A stretch of DNA of 30,420 bases from Bacillota bacterium (GTDB lineage Bacteria; Bacillota; Clostridia; Tissierellales; Peptoniphilaceae). The notes beneath the pieces are model-generated. The model did no database searches. It saw only the letters and a program-made list of their open reading frames with translations, and was not told the DNA's origin. The stretch is taken from NCBI GenBank assembly GCA_023394045.1, contig JAEXBN010000034.1, forward strand, positions 1 to 30,420. The letters run 5' to 3'. The translations under genes and the position numbers were made by a program. Below, piece by piece: positions 8,062 through 15,689 of this stretch; position 1 is the stretch's first letter, and each line of letters starts with the position of its first letter.

Positions 8062-9891
8062 TCATTCCACCGTGACACTCTTGGCCAGATTACGCGGTTT
8101 ATCCACATCCAGACCGCGCCCCACCGAGACATAGTATGCTAAAAGCTGCATAGGAATCACGGACAGGCTCGTCGCCCAAAGAGGCTCAATCGAAGGAATC
8201 GTCTCCACCGCCTCAAACTCATCAAATCCTTCCATCCCCTCCTGAACCAGCGCAAACACCTTCGCTCCGCGCGTCTTCACTTCCAAAAGGTTCGACAGAC
8301 TCTTCTCACGCAAATCCGGCTGTGTCACGATCCCGATGACCGGGGTTCCCTCTTCGATCAGACTGATCGTCCCGTGTTTCAGCTCTCCCGCCGCATACGC
8401 CTCCGAATGGACATACGAAATCTCCTTGAGCTTCAGGCTGGCTTCCAAACAAGCCGCCCAGTCCAGACCGCGGCCAACATAGAACATATGGTCATTTTTG
8501 ATGAACCGCTGCGCCGCTTCCTGATATCGATCGGCCTTCGCTAAAATCTCCATCATCTTGCGTGGCAGCTTCTCCAGCTCGCCGATCAGGCGCTGGCCTT
8601 CCTCTTCGGTGATCACTTTTTTGGAAAGCGCCATATCCAGCGCCAGCAGATCCATCACCACCAGCTGGCAGCTGTAAGCCTTCGTGGTGGCCACAGAAAT
8701 TTCCGGTCCAGCCAGCGTATAGATCACGTGATCCGCTTCGCGGGCGATGGAAGAACCCACGACATTCACCACCGCCAGCGTCGGGATGCCTTTCCCTTTG
8801 GCCTCACGCAGCGCCGCAAGGGAATCCGCCGTTTCGCCCGATTGCGAAATCACGATCACCAGATCGTCCGGCGCCAGAATCGGATTGCGGTAACGGAACT
8901 CCGACGCGATATCCACCTCGGTCGGCACCCGCGCAAGTTTTTCGATCACATACCGAGCCACACAGCCGACATGATACGCCGAACCGCAGGCCACGATATG
9001 CACGCGCTGTACCTTTTCTAAAAAGTCTCGTTTAAACTTCGCTTCCGGAAAACGGATCCATCCGTGATCGTTCAAATGGCGAATCGTGTTGCCCACAACC
9101 ACCGGCTGCTCGTGAATCTCCTTCAGCATGAAATGCGCATAACCGCCCTTTTCCGCCGCTTCCAAATCCCAGTCCACATGCGATAAGGGGAGCTCCACCT
9201 CCCGGCTCTCCGCATCAAAAAAGCGGATCCCCTCCCTCGTCAGGCAGGCAAACTGATCATCTTCCATGTAGTAGACATCCCGAGTATGTTTGAGGATGGC
9301 GGGAACATCGGACGCGAGGAATGCCGCGCCATTTTTAACCCCCAAAATCATCGGCGAATTTTTCCGCATCACCCAGATTTCGCCCGGACGATCGCGGAAC
9401 ATGATCGCCAGCGCATAGGATCCGCGCACCCGGCGCCGCACTTCTTCCAGCGCCTGCAGGGCATCTCCGGATTTTCGATAGCACGCATCAATCAAGTCAA
9501 TACACACTTCGGTATCCGTCTGCGAATAAAAAGTGTATCCCTGATCCGACAACTCTGCTTTCAATTCTTTATAGTTTTCAATGATGCCGTTATGCACGCC
9601 GACCACGCCATCATCCTTAGAGTGATGCGGATGCGCATTCTGGCGATTGGACTCGCCGTGGGTCGCCCAGCGCGTGTGCCCCAGCCCTTCCTTGCCTTCC
9701 GGCTTCTGCGCATCGACAAGCGCACGAAGATTGGCCAAGCGCCCCTTTTCTTTTAAAACATCAAAATCACCATCCTGACGGCGCACCGCGATTCCGGCGG
9801 AGTCATAGCCGCGATATTCCAATTTTTCCAAACCATCTAAAAGGATGTCAACCACCGATTCATTGCCGACATATCCCACGATTCCACACAT
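8062..9891 (-). CDS. glmS: Glutamine-fructose-6-phosphate aminotransferase (isomerising)
   Basis: GlmS makes glucosamine 6-phosphate from fructose 6-phosphate and glutamine, the entry step to peptidoglycan amino sugars. The 609-residue product has the standard domains. The class II glutamine amidotransferase starts MCGIVGYVGNE with nucleophile Cys2 exposed after Met removal, followed by LEYRGYDSAGIAV, GHTRWATHG and VHNGIIENY. Two SIS domains follow (VACGSAYHVG, SQSGETADSLAALREAK, EISVATTKAYSCQL), and the C-terminus is DKPRNLAKSVTVE. The ATG at 9891 is fixed by the need for Cys at position 2 and by GAGGAG upstream. The 5' leader is too short for a glmS ribozyme. The Sel1-repeat gene follows it closely. 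Confidence 0.98.
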   Translation of the reverse strand: MCGIVGYVGNESVVDILLDGLEKLEYRGYDSAGIAVRRQDGDFDVLKEKGRLANLRALVDAQKPEGKEGLGHTRWATHGESNRQNAHPHHSKDDGVVGVHNGIIENYKELKAELSDQGYTFYSQTDTEVCIDLIDACYRKSGDALQALEEVRRRVRGSYALAIMFRDRPGEIWVMRKNSPMILGVKNGAAFLASDVPAILKHTRDVYYMEDDQFACLTREGIRFFDAESREVELPLSHVDWDLEAAEKGGYAHFMLKEIHEQPVVVGNTIRHLNDHGWIRFPEAKFKRDFLEKVQRVHIVACGSAYHVGCVARYVIEKLARVPTEVDIASEFRYRNPILAPDDLVIVISQSGETADSLAALREAKGKGIPTLAVVNVVGSSIAREADHVIYTLAGPEISVATTKAYSCQLVVMDLLALDMALSKKVITEEEGQRLIGELEKLPRKMMEILAKADRYQEAAQRFIKNDHMFYVGRGLDWAACLEASLKLKEISYVHSEAYAAGELKHGTISLIEEGTPVIGIVTQPDLREKSLSNLLEVKTRGAKVFALVQEGMEGFDEFEAVETIPSIEPLWATSLSVIPMQLLAYYVSVGRGLDVDKPRNLAKSVTVE

Positions 9892-9938
9892 AGAAACTCC
9901 TCTCTGCGCTGGACGCGCATGAAACACTTCTGATAGAG

Positions 9939-9967
9939 ATCATAACAAAAAAAAAGGCAGATGAAAA
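9939..9967 (-). promoter_or_regulatory. glmS promoter overlapping the upstream terminator
   Basis: On the minus strand, TTTTCA (9962-9967) and TATGAT (9939-9944) stand 17 bp apart, 48 bp before the glmS start. The -35 hexamer lies in the loop of the terminator that ends the preceding transporter operon, and its T-run forms part of the spacer. Confidence 0.55.
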
Positions 9968-9978
9968 CGTTCTGCCTT
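9947..9978 (-). terminator. Rho-independent terminator of the NitT/TauT-like operon
   Basis: In the minus direction AAGGCAGA (9971-9978) pairs perfectly with TCTGCCTT (9954-9961) around a 9-nt loop, followed by seven more T residues (9947-9953). It lies 38 bp after the stop of the permease-ATPase gene. Confidence 0.9.
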
Positions 9979-10016
9979 CCTCTGCCCTAATTCATGCCAT
10001 GGAGTCGCACCGCCTT

Positions 10017-11537
10017 TTATTTTTTAGCGCCGATCCATACGGTGCCAAGGCGCAAATCTTCTGCATCTGCGCCGCGATGCGTCGCGATCACCAGCCCCTG
10101 TTCGGGGCGGATCGTCCGGAGAATCCATTGGATGCTGCGTGTTCGCCTCTCCTCATCCAACCCGGTAAACGGTTCATCCAGAAGCACCAAATCCGATGGC
10201 GCGAGCACCGCGCGAAGCAGCGCAACGCGCTGACGCATCCCCCCGGATAGCTCACGAACGGGAAGGGACGCCGCATCCCCTAAATCCAGCGCCTCCATGC
10301 CCTCCGCAATTTGTTCCGGGCGAATCCCGACCAAGCGAAGATTCTCCGAAGCGCTCAATGCTTCGATCAGACGATTTTCTTGAAAAAGCATGGAGATCCG
10401 GGGCGTGCCCTCCCGTTCCGGCGCCGGATCCATGGTCTCAAAGCCCAAGAGGACGCGAAAACAAGTGGTCTTCCCCCCGCCGGAAGCTCCCCGAAGAGCC
10501 AAACGAGTCCCCGGCCGAATGTCCATCGCCGGAAGCATGACATCCGAGGCATCAAAATGAACCGTGCCCGAGGAAAGACGGATTCTGAATGCAGAATCCA
10601 ATGCCTCCCCAGCCCGTTTTTGTGGCTCTGGCACCCTCCTGCTCTTGCACCGAAACGAGCGCTGAAACAGATGCCGCAACGAGTGCTGAACGGCGTGCCA
10701 AAATGCGCACCGAGATGTGCACCGAAATGGTCGCCGAAACGGGGTCACCATCCGGCGCCATACGGCATCCCACGCGCGCATCATCAGCCATTGAAGCGCT
10801 GCACTGACAAAAAGAAGCCACAGCGTCCAGGCCACCAGCTCCGCCAAATCCAGCGTCACCTTGGAGTGGTATAAGGCCTCCCCAATAGAATTTGAGGAGA
10901 GCGCGATCATCTCTGCGGCAACGCCGGCTTTCCAGCTCATCCCCGCGGAGGAGCGAAGCGCAGCCGATAAAAAGGGCAGCGCCGCCGGAAAGACGATCGT
11001 TTTTCGGCGCAAGTCGCTGCGCATGTGAAATGCATCGGCCATTTCCATCAGATCAGGATCTGCCGCCATCCGTCCCTCCCGTGCGCTTTCATAAAAGATA
11101 GGCAGCACGAGGAGACATACGACCAGTATGGAAAGCTGATCCGCAGGAAGCAGAAACAGCGCAAAAATCACCAGTGAGGCAACCGGAACGGCCTTCATCA
11201 TCTGAATGAGGGGCGCTAGAAGCGCGCGAACCGCCATCTGCGAGGCGCTGATCCACCCGAGAACAATCCCTCCTGACATCCCGAACAGCAAGCCCAAGCT
11301 CAGGTGCACGAAGGTAAAGAGCGTGCGCCGATAAAACGACGGCTCCGGAAATAATGCAATCAGATGATGAAGAACATCCGGAGGCGAGGGGAAAAACAGC
11401 GGGCGGTTGATGAGAGCCGCGCACCCCCACCAGAGCATCACCCAAAAAAGCCCGGCGCCAAACGGCTGCAGTCTCTTCCACGACCTATTCAATTGATGTT
11501 GGGATTGATGTTGGGGCGACCGATTCTCTCCGGGCAT
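10017..11537 (-). CDS. ABC transporter permease-ATPase fusion (NitT/TauT/SsuCB-like)
   Basis: This 506-residue protein joins two normally separate subunits. Residues about 20-270 form an SsuC/TauC-like permease with six or so membrane segments and a PDLMEMADAFHMRSDLRRKTIVFPAALPF cytoplasmic coupling (EAA-like) loop. Residues about 320-506 are an ABC ATPase: Walker A GASGGGKTT, Q-loop LFQENRL, signature LSGGMRQRVAL, Walker B LVLLDEPF and the switch histidine in IATH. Between them is an Arg/Cys/Phe-rich linker encoded by a nine-fold 12-bp repeat. The ATPase domain is short and lacks most of the usual C-terminal extension. GGAG precedes the ATG at 11537. With the lipoprotein gene 34 bp upstream it forms a complete importer; relatives carry sulfonates, nitrate or thiamine precursors, and the substrate here is unknown. 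Confidence 0.9.
   Translation of the reverse strand: MPGENRSPQHQSQHQLNRSWKRLQPFGAGLFWVMLWWGCAALINRPLFFPSPPDVLHHLIALFPEPSFYRRTLFTFVHLSLGLLFGMSGGIVLGWISASQMAVRALLAPLIQMMKAVPVASLVIFALFLLPADQLSILVVCLLVLPIFYESAREGRMAADPDLMEMADAFHMRSDLRRKTIVFPAALPFLSAALRSSAGMSWKAGVAAEMIALSSNSIGEALYHSKVTLDLAELVAWTLWLLFVSAALQWLMMRAWDAVWRRMVTPFRRPFRCTSRCAFWHAVQHSLRHLFQRSFRCKSRRVPEPQKRAGEALDSAFRIRLSSGTVHFDASDVMLPAMDIRPGTRLALRGASGGGKTTCFRVLLGFETMDPAPEREGTPRISMLFQENRLIEALSASENLRLVGIRPEQIAEGMEALDLGDAASLPVRELSGGMRQRVALLRAVLAPSDLVLLDEPFTGLDEERRTRSIQWILRTIRPEQGLVIATHRGADAEDLRLGTVWIGAKK
10635..10742 (-). repeat. 12-bp tandem repeat, nine units, inside the fusion gene
   Basis: Read in frame on the minus strand, this stretch encodes nine four-residue units in order: PFRR, PFRC, TSRC, AFWH, AVQH, SLRH, LFQR, SFRC, KSRR. 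The nucleotide units resemble CATTTCGGTGCG. The repeat lies exactly between the permease and ATPase halves. Confidence 0.85.
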
Positions 11538-11571
11538 ACCGATTTTCTCCGAGTCTCATCACGCCATCCGA

Positions 11572-12666
11572 TTATTGAACCGGATCCGTATAATAAAAAT
11601 CATCCCCTGGCATGGTGCCGCCAATCAGCGCCGGATTTTGATCGAACAAAACTTGCAGGAATCCTTGGAGCTGCGTCTTCATCGTTTCGCCCTCCAGATG
11701 AACCAAATGGGCATGCGGAATCGCCTTCTGCGCAAGTTCGCCGGGGACAATGCCCAAGGCGCCGATCTGCTCTCCCGCCTGTTCCGGATTCGCATTCACA
11801 AAATCCACGGACGAGCGGGCATCACGAATGAGTTGCTGAATCTGTTCCGGATGTTGCTCCACCACTTCACGCCTAGCCACTAGGACACCCATCACCAGCG
11901 AAGATCCCGGATCAGAAGAGGACGCGCCCGTCATCTCATCCCAGGAGGTATTCAAATCCACGACGCGGTGCAAATCGGGCATCTTTGCTTCTGCCGTGGT
12001 CGCAAACGGCTCAGGAAGCAGCGCCACTGCATCCGGCTGCTGCGCCAGCGCCGATAAAACTTCGGTGTGTTCCGATTTCCACTCCACCGTCACATCATCG
12101 GAAGAAAGTCCGTTCTTCTCCAAAAGAAAATTCAACACAAATTCCGGTGTGGTCCCTTTCCCGCTGGCCAGAATCGTTTTGCCCTGCAGATCTCCCATCG
12201 TCTGAATCTGCGTGTCCGTCGACATCAAATAGAGAACACCCAACGTATTCACGTTCAATACGACAAGATCTCCCTTTGTTTTTTGATACAGCAGCGCCGC
12301 CATGTTGGACGGCAGCGCCGCCACGTCAATTTCTTTTTTGACCAAAAGTGGCGCGACCGCATCCGGCGATCCCAAAATCTGCACCTCATAGGGCGCCTTC
12401 TTTTCCTGCGCCTGAGTCATGAGCTGAGCGAGTCCCATCGACGTGGGTCCCTTCAGCGCGGCAAGGCGCAGCGGTGCGGTCTCTTCCGTCCCCGATGTTT
12501 CGGCGGATTCCGTGACAACTTCCGATGCGCTCTCCAACTCCCCGGAGGAAGCCTCTGAGCTGGTCTGAGCGGGCGATGTCCCGCAGGCCGTCATGACCAT
12601 CATCAACAAAACAAAAAGGCTGCCCAAAAGGGTTCGCCAAGATTTATGCTTTAATTTCATCATCAC
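11572..12666 (-). CDS. ABC transporter substrate-binding lipoprotein (NitT/TauT-like)
   Basis: The product of up to 364 residues has a lipoprotein signal: basic KLKHKSWR, a hydrophobic core LLGSLFVLLMMVM and a lipobox ending in TAC, so the mature protein is probably anchored outside the membrane. A Ser/Glu/Thr-rich linker follows. The body (LRLAALKGPTSMGLAQLMTQ, then DVAALPSNMAALLYQKT, LVARREVVEQHPEQIQQLIRDA) is that of the NMT1/SsuA-like periplasmic-binding fold. The true start is uncertain: GTG at 12666 and ATG codons at 12663 and 12660 are consecutive, behind GGAAAGAGAAAGA. It is the first gene of a two-gene operon with the permease-ATPase fusion. Ligand unknown; no riboswitch is seen upstream that would name it. 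Confidence 0.88.
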   Translation of the reverse strand: MMMKLKHKSWRTLLGSLFVLLMMVMTACGTSPAQTSSEASSGELESASEVVTESAETSGTEETAPLRLAALKGPTSMGLAQLMTQAQEKKAPYEVQILGSPDAVAPLLVKKEIDVAALPSNMAALLYQKTKGDLVVLNVNTLGVLYLMSTDTQIQTMGDLQGKTILASGKGTTPEFVLNFLLEKNGLSSDDVTVEWKSEHTEVLSALAQQPDAVALLPEPFATTAEAKMPDLHRVVDLNTSWDEMTGASSSDPGSSLVMGVLVARREVVEQHPEQIQQLIRDARSSVDFVNANPEQAGEQIGALGIVPGELAQKAIPHAHLVHLEGETMKTQLQGFLQVLFDQNPALIGGTMPGDDFYYTDPVQ

Positions 12667-12736
12667 TCTTTCTCTTTCCTTTCAAAAGAACTGCCAACGG
12701 ATGGGACTGCTGATCGCAGTTTGTTAACCCATAGTC

Positions 12737-12742
12737 ATTATA
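12737..12742 (-). promoter_or_regulatory. -10 box of the NitT/TauT-like operon
   Basis: The minus strand carries a perfect TATAAT about 70 bp before the lipoprotein start. A weak TTGCAT stands 16 bp upstream of it. A single GGTTAACAA half-site (12720-12728, minus strand) lies just downstream; it resembles the half-sites in the birA promoter but has no partner. Confidence 0.5.
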
Positions 12743-12799
12743 CTGAGACCCCAGACGCATGCAACCTCCATAAAAATCAAAACGCTTCTGAACTTCAAA

Positions 12800-12829
12800 T
12801 TCGGAAAATGATTTTTCGGAAAATGATTT
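12800..12829. repeat. 15-bp direct repeat, two perfect copies
   Basis: TTCGGAAAATGATTT occurs twice in direct tandem (12800-12814 and 12815-12829) in the AT-rich divergent intergenic region between the lipoprotein gene and the hydrogenase operon. It could be a pair of regulator sites or a simple duplication. The 331-bp gap 12667-12997 otherwise holds only the promoter elements listed separately. Confidence 0.7.
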
Positions 12830-12949
12830 TCTTTTCTAACAATTACTGGTATGGTACTATAAACACGTCGTTGGAAAGGCTTTTCGCCATTTTCCGATCA
12901 TGGAAGAGCGCTGGGACGTTTTTCTATGGTATTTTCGTGAAATTTTTCA

Positions 12950-12976
12950 CCAACGAGACGTTGGCTTTTCTATACT
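12950..12976 (+). promoter_or_regulatory. Candidate promoter/operator of the hydrogenase operon
   Basis: TATACT at 12971-12976 is a plausible -10 box 22 bp before the ATG. A 6-bp inverted repeat CCAACG-AGA-CGTTGG (12950-12964) ends 6 bp upstream of it, where a -35 box would otherwise be expected. No good -35 is seen. A second CGTTGG followed by a GGCTTTTC-like stretch occurs near 12869. Confidence 0.35.
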
Positions 12977-12997
12977 AATAAAGCACAAGGAGGCAAC

Positions 12998-13273
12998 ATG
13001 AAAGTTCAGATTTGCGCAGGGACGCAATGCATGTTCTACGGAGCGGATGAGATTATGGAGCGGATCAGCGAACTGAAGCAATCCCTGTCCGACTATCCCA
13101 GCGTTCCCGAAGGAGCAGTCCTCGATGTGGAATTGATCCGCTGTGACCGGACATGTAAGAACGGTGCACAGTATATCAGTCCCGTTGTCTATGTGGACGG
13201 AGAGCGCCTGGAGCATGCCTCAAGTCCTCAAGTGATGGAAAAAATTCTCGATGGTTTGCAGGAGGGAAAATGA
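12998..13273 (+). CDS. Thioredoxin-like [2Fe-2S] ferredoxin-domain protein
   Basis: The 91-residue protein resembles the C-terminal thioredoxin-like [2Fe-2S] domain of NuoE/HydC subunits. CAGTQC at residues 6-11 (C-x4-C) and CDRTC near 49-53 (C-x3-C) supply the four cluster ligands in the family spacing. The product lacks the N-terminal helical domain of full-length NuoE. AAGGAGGCAAC precedes the ATG. Its stop codon overlaps the start of the hydrogenase gene (ATGA), which implies translational coupling and suggests it passes electrons to or from that enzyme. The partner assignment is inferred from gene order. No NuoF-type flavoprotein gene is present nearby. Confidence 0.85.
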   Translation: MKVQICAGTQCMFYGADEIMERISELKQSLSDYPSVPEGAVLDVELIRCDRTCKNGAQYISPVVYVDGERLEHASSPQVMEKILDGLQEGK

Positions 13274-14772
13274 AAAGTAGTTACGTCAATGTTCTTCGCA
13301 TTCGTCGTATGGCTTTTGCGAGCATTGCACGAATGGCCTATGAAAACGAAGACTTACATGATTTACATGAAGAAGTGTATCGGGCTCTGCCGGGTGAAGT
13401 CGCCCGATTCCGCGAAAACATCTACCGGGAGCGTGCGGTCTTCGGGGAACGGCTGCGGCTGGCGCTGGGACTGGATGCGCGCACCGCAGATGTGACGGGC
13501 TCCATTACAGCGGGAATCGAAGATGTGGATGTGGATACGCGCGTCTTCCATCCCCCTCTGGTTTCGGTGCTTAAAATGGCCTGCGAAGCCTGCCCAGAAC
13601 ACCATATTTCGATTACGGATAATTGCCGGAAGTGTCTGGCTCATCCTTGTATGAACGTCTGTCCGAAAAACGCCATCACGCGCGGAAAGGACAAGATGAT
13701 CATCGATCAGGCAAAGTGCATCAAGTGCAAAAAATGCATGAAAGAATGTCCGTATGAGTCCATCATTGCGACGGGCCGTCCCTGTGCAGAGGCCTGTGGG
13801 GTAAAAGCCATCTCCTCGGACTATCTGGGTCGAGCGGAGATCGATTCGGAAAAATGCGTCGCCTGCGGCGCCTGCGTCACTGCCTGCCCCTTTGGCGCCA
13901 TTGCTGATAAGAGCCAAATTTATCAGGTGATTAAAGCCATCAAATCTGACCGAAAAGTCTATGCCATCATCGCTCCATCGTTCACCGGCCAATTTGGCTA
14001 CCTGACGACGCCTGCCCAAGTCCGCGCTGCCATTCGCGAACTCGGTTTTCAGGATGCGATTGAGGTAGGTCTGGGCGCCGACCTCACGACGATGAATGAA
14101 GCGAAAGAATTTCTGGAAAGCGTCCCCAACGAACGCCCCTACATGGGCACCAGCTGCTGCTATTCTTGGAAGCTCATGGTGGAGAAGAACTTCCCTCAGC
14201 AGAATCCTTTGATTTCTGATAGCTCCACTCCCATGATCTATACGGCACATCAAATCAAAAAGAAGGAGCCGGACAGCCTCGTCGTCTTTATCGGCCCGTG
14301 TCTTTCCAAAAAACTGGAAGCGCTTCAGCCGCATGTGCGGGAATACGTCGATTTCGTCATCACCTTTGAGGAATTAACCGGTATGCTTATCGCCCGCGAC
14401 ATTGAACCCAGCGCGATCGAAACGGAAGAAGTCTTGACCGATGCTTCAGCCACCGGGCGCGGTTATGCGGTCGGCGGAGGCGTGGCACGCGCCGTTGTCG
14501 CACGCGCCAAAGAAATCGATCCGAACCGGGAAATTGAAGTGGAAGGCGCCGAAGGGCTTGCTGAATGTATGATGCTGATGCGCATGGCCAAAGCCGGGCG
14601 CAAAAACAGAATGCTGCTGGAAGGCATGGCCTGCTCCGGCGGATGCATCGGCGGTCCGGGTACCGTGATCCCGCGCCACCGTGCCCGCAAATATAATGGT
14701 GAATTTGCCGCGGCATCCCCCTTCTCCTCTCCAGCGGACAATGAACATATCCCCGCAGAAGATAAGCCCTGA
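13270..14772 (+). CDS. Monomeric [FeFe] hydrogenase with ferredoxin-like domains
   Basis: The 500-residue protein makes or uses H2. The N-terminal half is rich in [4Fe-4S] motifs: C119-x2-C-x4-C-x3-C131, C150-x2-C-x2-C-x3-C160, extra Cys at 105, 108, 172 and 176, and C196-x2-C-x2-C-x3-C206. The C-terminal half holds the three H-cluster signatures: L1 TSCCYSW (294-300), L2 PCLSKKLE (343-350) and L3 EGMACSGGC (451-459), so all four H-cluster cysteines (297, 344, 455, 459) and the proton-relay Cys296 are present. L1 has Tyr where the classical enzymes have Pro (TSCCPxW). There is no C-terminal small-subunit extension and no PAS domain. HydE, HydF and HydG maturases are not in the window. It is probably cytoplasmic and fed by ferredoxin, but could instead be a sensory or bifurcating form. 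Confidence 0.93.
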   Translation: MKSSYVNVLRIRRMAFASIARMAYENEDLHDLHEEVYRALPGEVARFRENIYRERAVFGERLRLALGLDARTADVTGSITAGIEDVDVDTRVFHPPLVSVLKMACEACPEHHISITDNCRKCLAHPCMNVCPKNAITRGKDKMIIDQAKCIKCKKCMKECPYESIIATGRPCAEACGVKAISSDYLGRAEIDSEKCVACGACVTACPFGAIADKSQIYQVIKAIKSDRKVYAIIAPSFTGQFGYLTTPAQVRAAIRELGFQDAIEVGLGADLTTMNEAKEFLESVPNERPYMGTSCCYSWKLMVEKNFPQQNPLISDSSTPMIYTAHQIKKKEPDSLVVFIGPCLSKKLEALQPHVREYVDFVITFEELTGMLIARDIEPSAIETEEVLTDASATGRGYAVGGGVARAVVARAKEIDPNREIEVEGAEGLAECMMLMRMAKAGRKNRMLLEGMACSGGCIGGPGTVIPRHRARKYNGEFAAASPFSSPADNEHIPAEDKP

Positions 14773-14797
14773 TTTTCATTTTTACATGTACGGCATC

Positions 14798-14852
14798 GCC
14801 GGCCGGTGCATGGTGAATTGAAGCATCTCATTTCACCATGTACCATGCCGGC
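14798..14852. terminator. Long hairpin between convergent genes (possible terminator)
   Basis: GCCGGCCGGTGCATGGTGAA on the left pairs with the stretch 14832-14852 (TTCACCATGTACC, ATGCCGGC) with one mismatch and a small bulge, around a loop of about 14 nt. It lies between the converging hydrogenase and methyltransferase genes. Neither strand has a good T-run after it, so termination is a guess from position. Confidence 0.5.
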
Positions 14853-14883
14853 AGCGCCATCCCTAACTCATCCTCCTTGCCTT

Positions 14884-15507
14884 TTACTTGATCCCTTCTT
14901 CCTTTCTCCCGACCACACAAAGCCAGCCTTTTTCATTTTTATCGATCTTGATCTCCGCAAAACCCGCCTCTTCTAAATATGTTTTGATGGGTTCAGAACG
15001 GTAGATTTTCATTCCCTGTATCCGATCGACCCACTTTTCATCTTTGGGGTTTTCACCATTGGATTCATTACAAATCATAAAAGTTCCGCCGTTCTTGAGA
15101 ACTCGATGAACTTGCTGAAATGCGACATGAAGATCGGGCCAAAAGTATATGGTTTCAAAGGCTGTAACGACATCAAAAAGTTCCTCTTGAAACGGAAGGC
15201 TCATCACATTCCCTTGCAAGATTTCACAACGCTGATTTTGGATTTCCTTCCGATTGATTTTCTGCGACTTTTGTACGCTCACTTCTGAATAATCCATGCC
15301 GATCACTTTTCCATGGGGACTCTTTTCGAGTAGTTTTTTGACATTGGATCCCCCACCGCATCCAACATCCAGACAGATATCATGGGGCTGAATGTGAAGA
15401 TGCGCAAATCCCCATTCAGCCATGGAGGAATGCCCAACATTCATCATATGAACCATGATTTTTCCGCCTATTCCTTCGGGCTTGCAAGTGTTTTGAAAAA
15501 AAGACAT
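14884..15507 (-). CDS. Class I SAM-dependent methyltransferase
   Basis: The 207-residue soluble protein shows the Rossmann-fold methyltransferase motifs: motif I CLDVGCGGGSN (SAM binding) near residue 48, acidic motif II VIGMDYSE, motif III region EILQGNVMSLPFQEELFDVVTAFETIYFW, and post-motif VLKNGGTFMICNESNG. It most resembles UbiE/MenG-like and arsenite- or small-molecule methyltransferases; the substrate is unknown. The start at 15507 is backed by AAAGGAG 8 nt upstream. By eye the gene is more AT-rich than its neighbours and stands alone between the hydrogenase and the decarboxylase cluster, which may indicate acquisition from elsewhere. A perfect inverted repeat lies at its promoter. Confidence 0.88.
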   Translation of the reverse strand: MSFFQNTCKPEGIGGKIMVHMMNVGHSSMAEWGFAHLHIQPHDICLDVGCGGGSNVKKLLEKSPHGKVIGMDYSEVSVQKSQKINRKEIQNQRCEILQGNVMSLPFQEELFDVVTAFETIYFWPDLHVAFQQVHRVLKNGGTFMICNESNGENPKDEKWVDRIQGMKIYRSEPIKTYLEEAGFAEIKIDKNEKGWLCVVGRKEEGIK

Positions 15508-15522
15508 CTGCCGTTCTCCTTT

Positions 15523-15546
15523 CTGAGTTATTGTTGGCTAACTCAG
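15523..15546. promoter_or_regulatory. Perfect 8-bp inverted repeat before the methyltransferase gene
   Basis: CTGAGTTA (15523-15530) and TAACTCAG (15539-15546) are perfect inverted repeats separated by 8 bp. The site ends 2 bp before the ribosome-binding site and lies just downstream of a possible minus-strand -10 box TATGAT (15551-15556). It could be an operator for a dimeric repressor. Confidence 0.5.
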
Positions 15547-15622
15547 ATATATCATATTTTCTTTTTAGAGGCAACGAAAACGCTGCCATCTTCCAATCAA
15601 CATCCGCCCATCCACATCCACT

Positions 15623-15660
15623 AAAAAAAGGACGAAGCGCATGGGCGCCTCGTCCTTTTT
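15623..15660 (-). terminator. Terminator closing the glutaconate/decarboxylase cluster
   Basis: AAAAAGGACGA (15625-15635) pairs with TCGTCCTTTTT (15650-15660), and the 14-nt loop contains a further GCGC/GCGC pair. In the minus direction the stem ends in seven T residues; on the plus strand T-runs also follow, so it can stop transcription both ways. It lies 30 bp after the gcdB stop. Confidence 0.9.
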
Positions 15661-15689
15661 CGTTTTTTTCATCCCATCAAATCAAGGGA

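Noticed and set aside
9892..9946. glmS ribozyme
   Set aside because: The leader from the mapped promoter is under 50 nt, far too short for the ribozyme core.
12721..12978. 85-codon frame in the lipoprotein-hydrogenase gap
   Set aside because: It crosses the divergent promoters and the 15-bp repeats, and has no ribosome-binding site or protein features.
14463..14846. Frames on the minus strand at the end of the hydrogenase gene
   Set aside because: They are shadows of the hydrogenase reading frame, which has clear H-cluster motifs.
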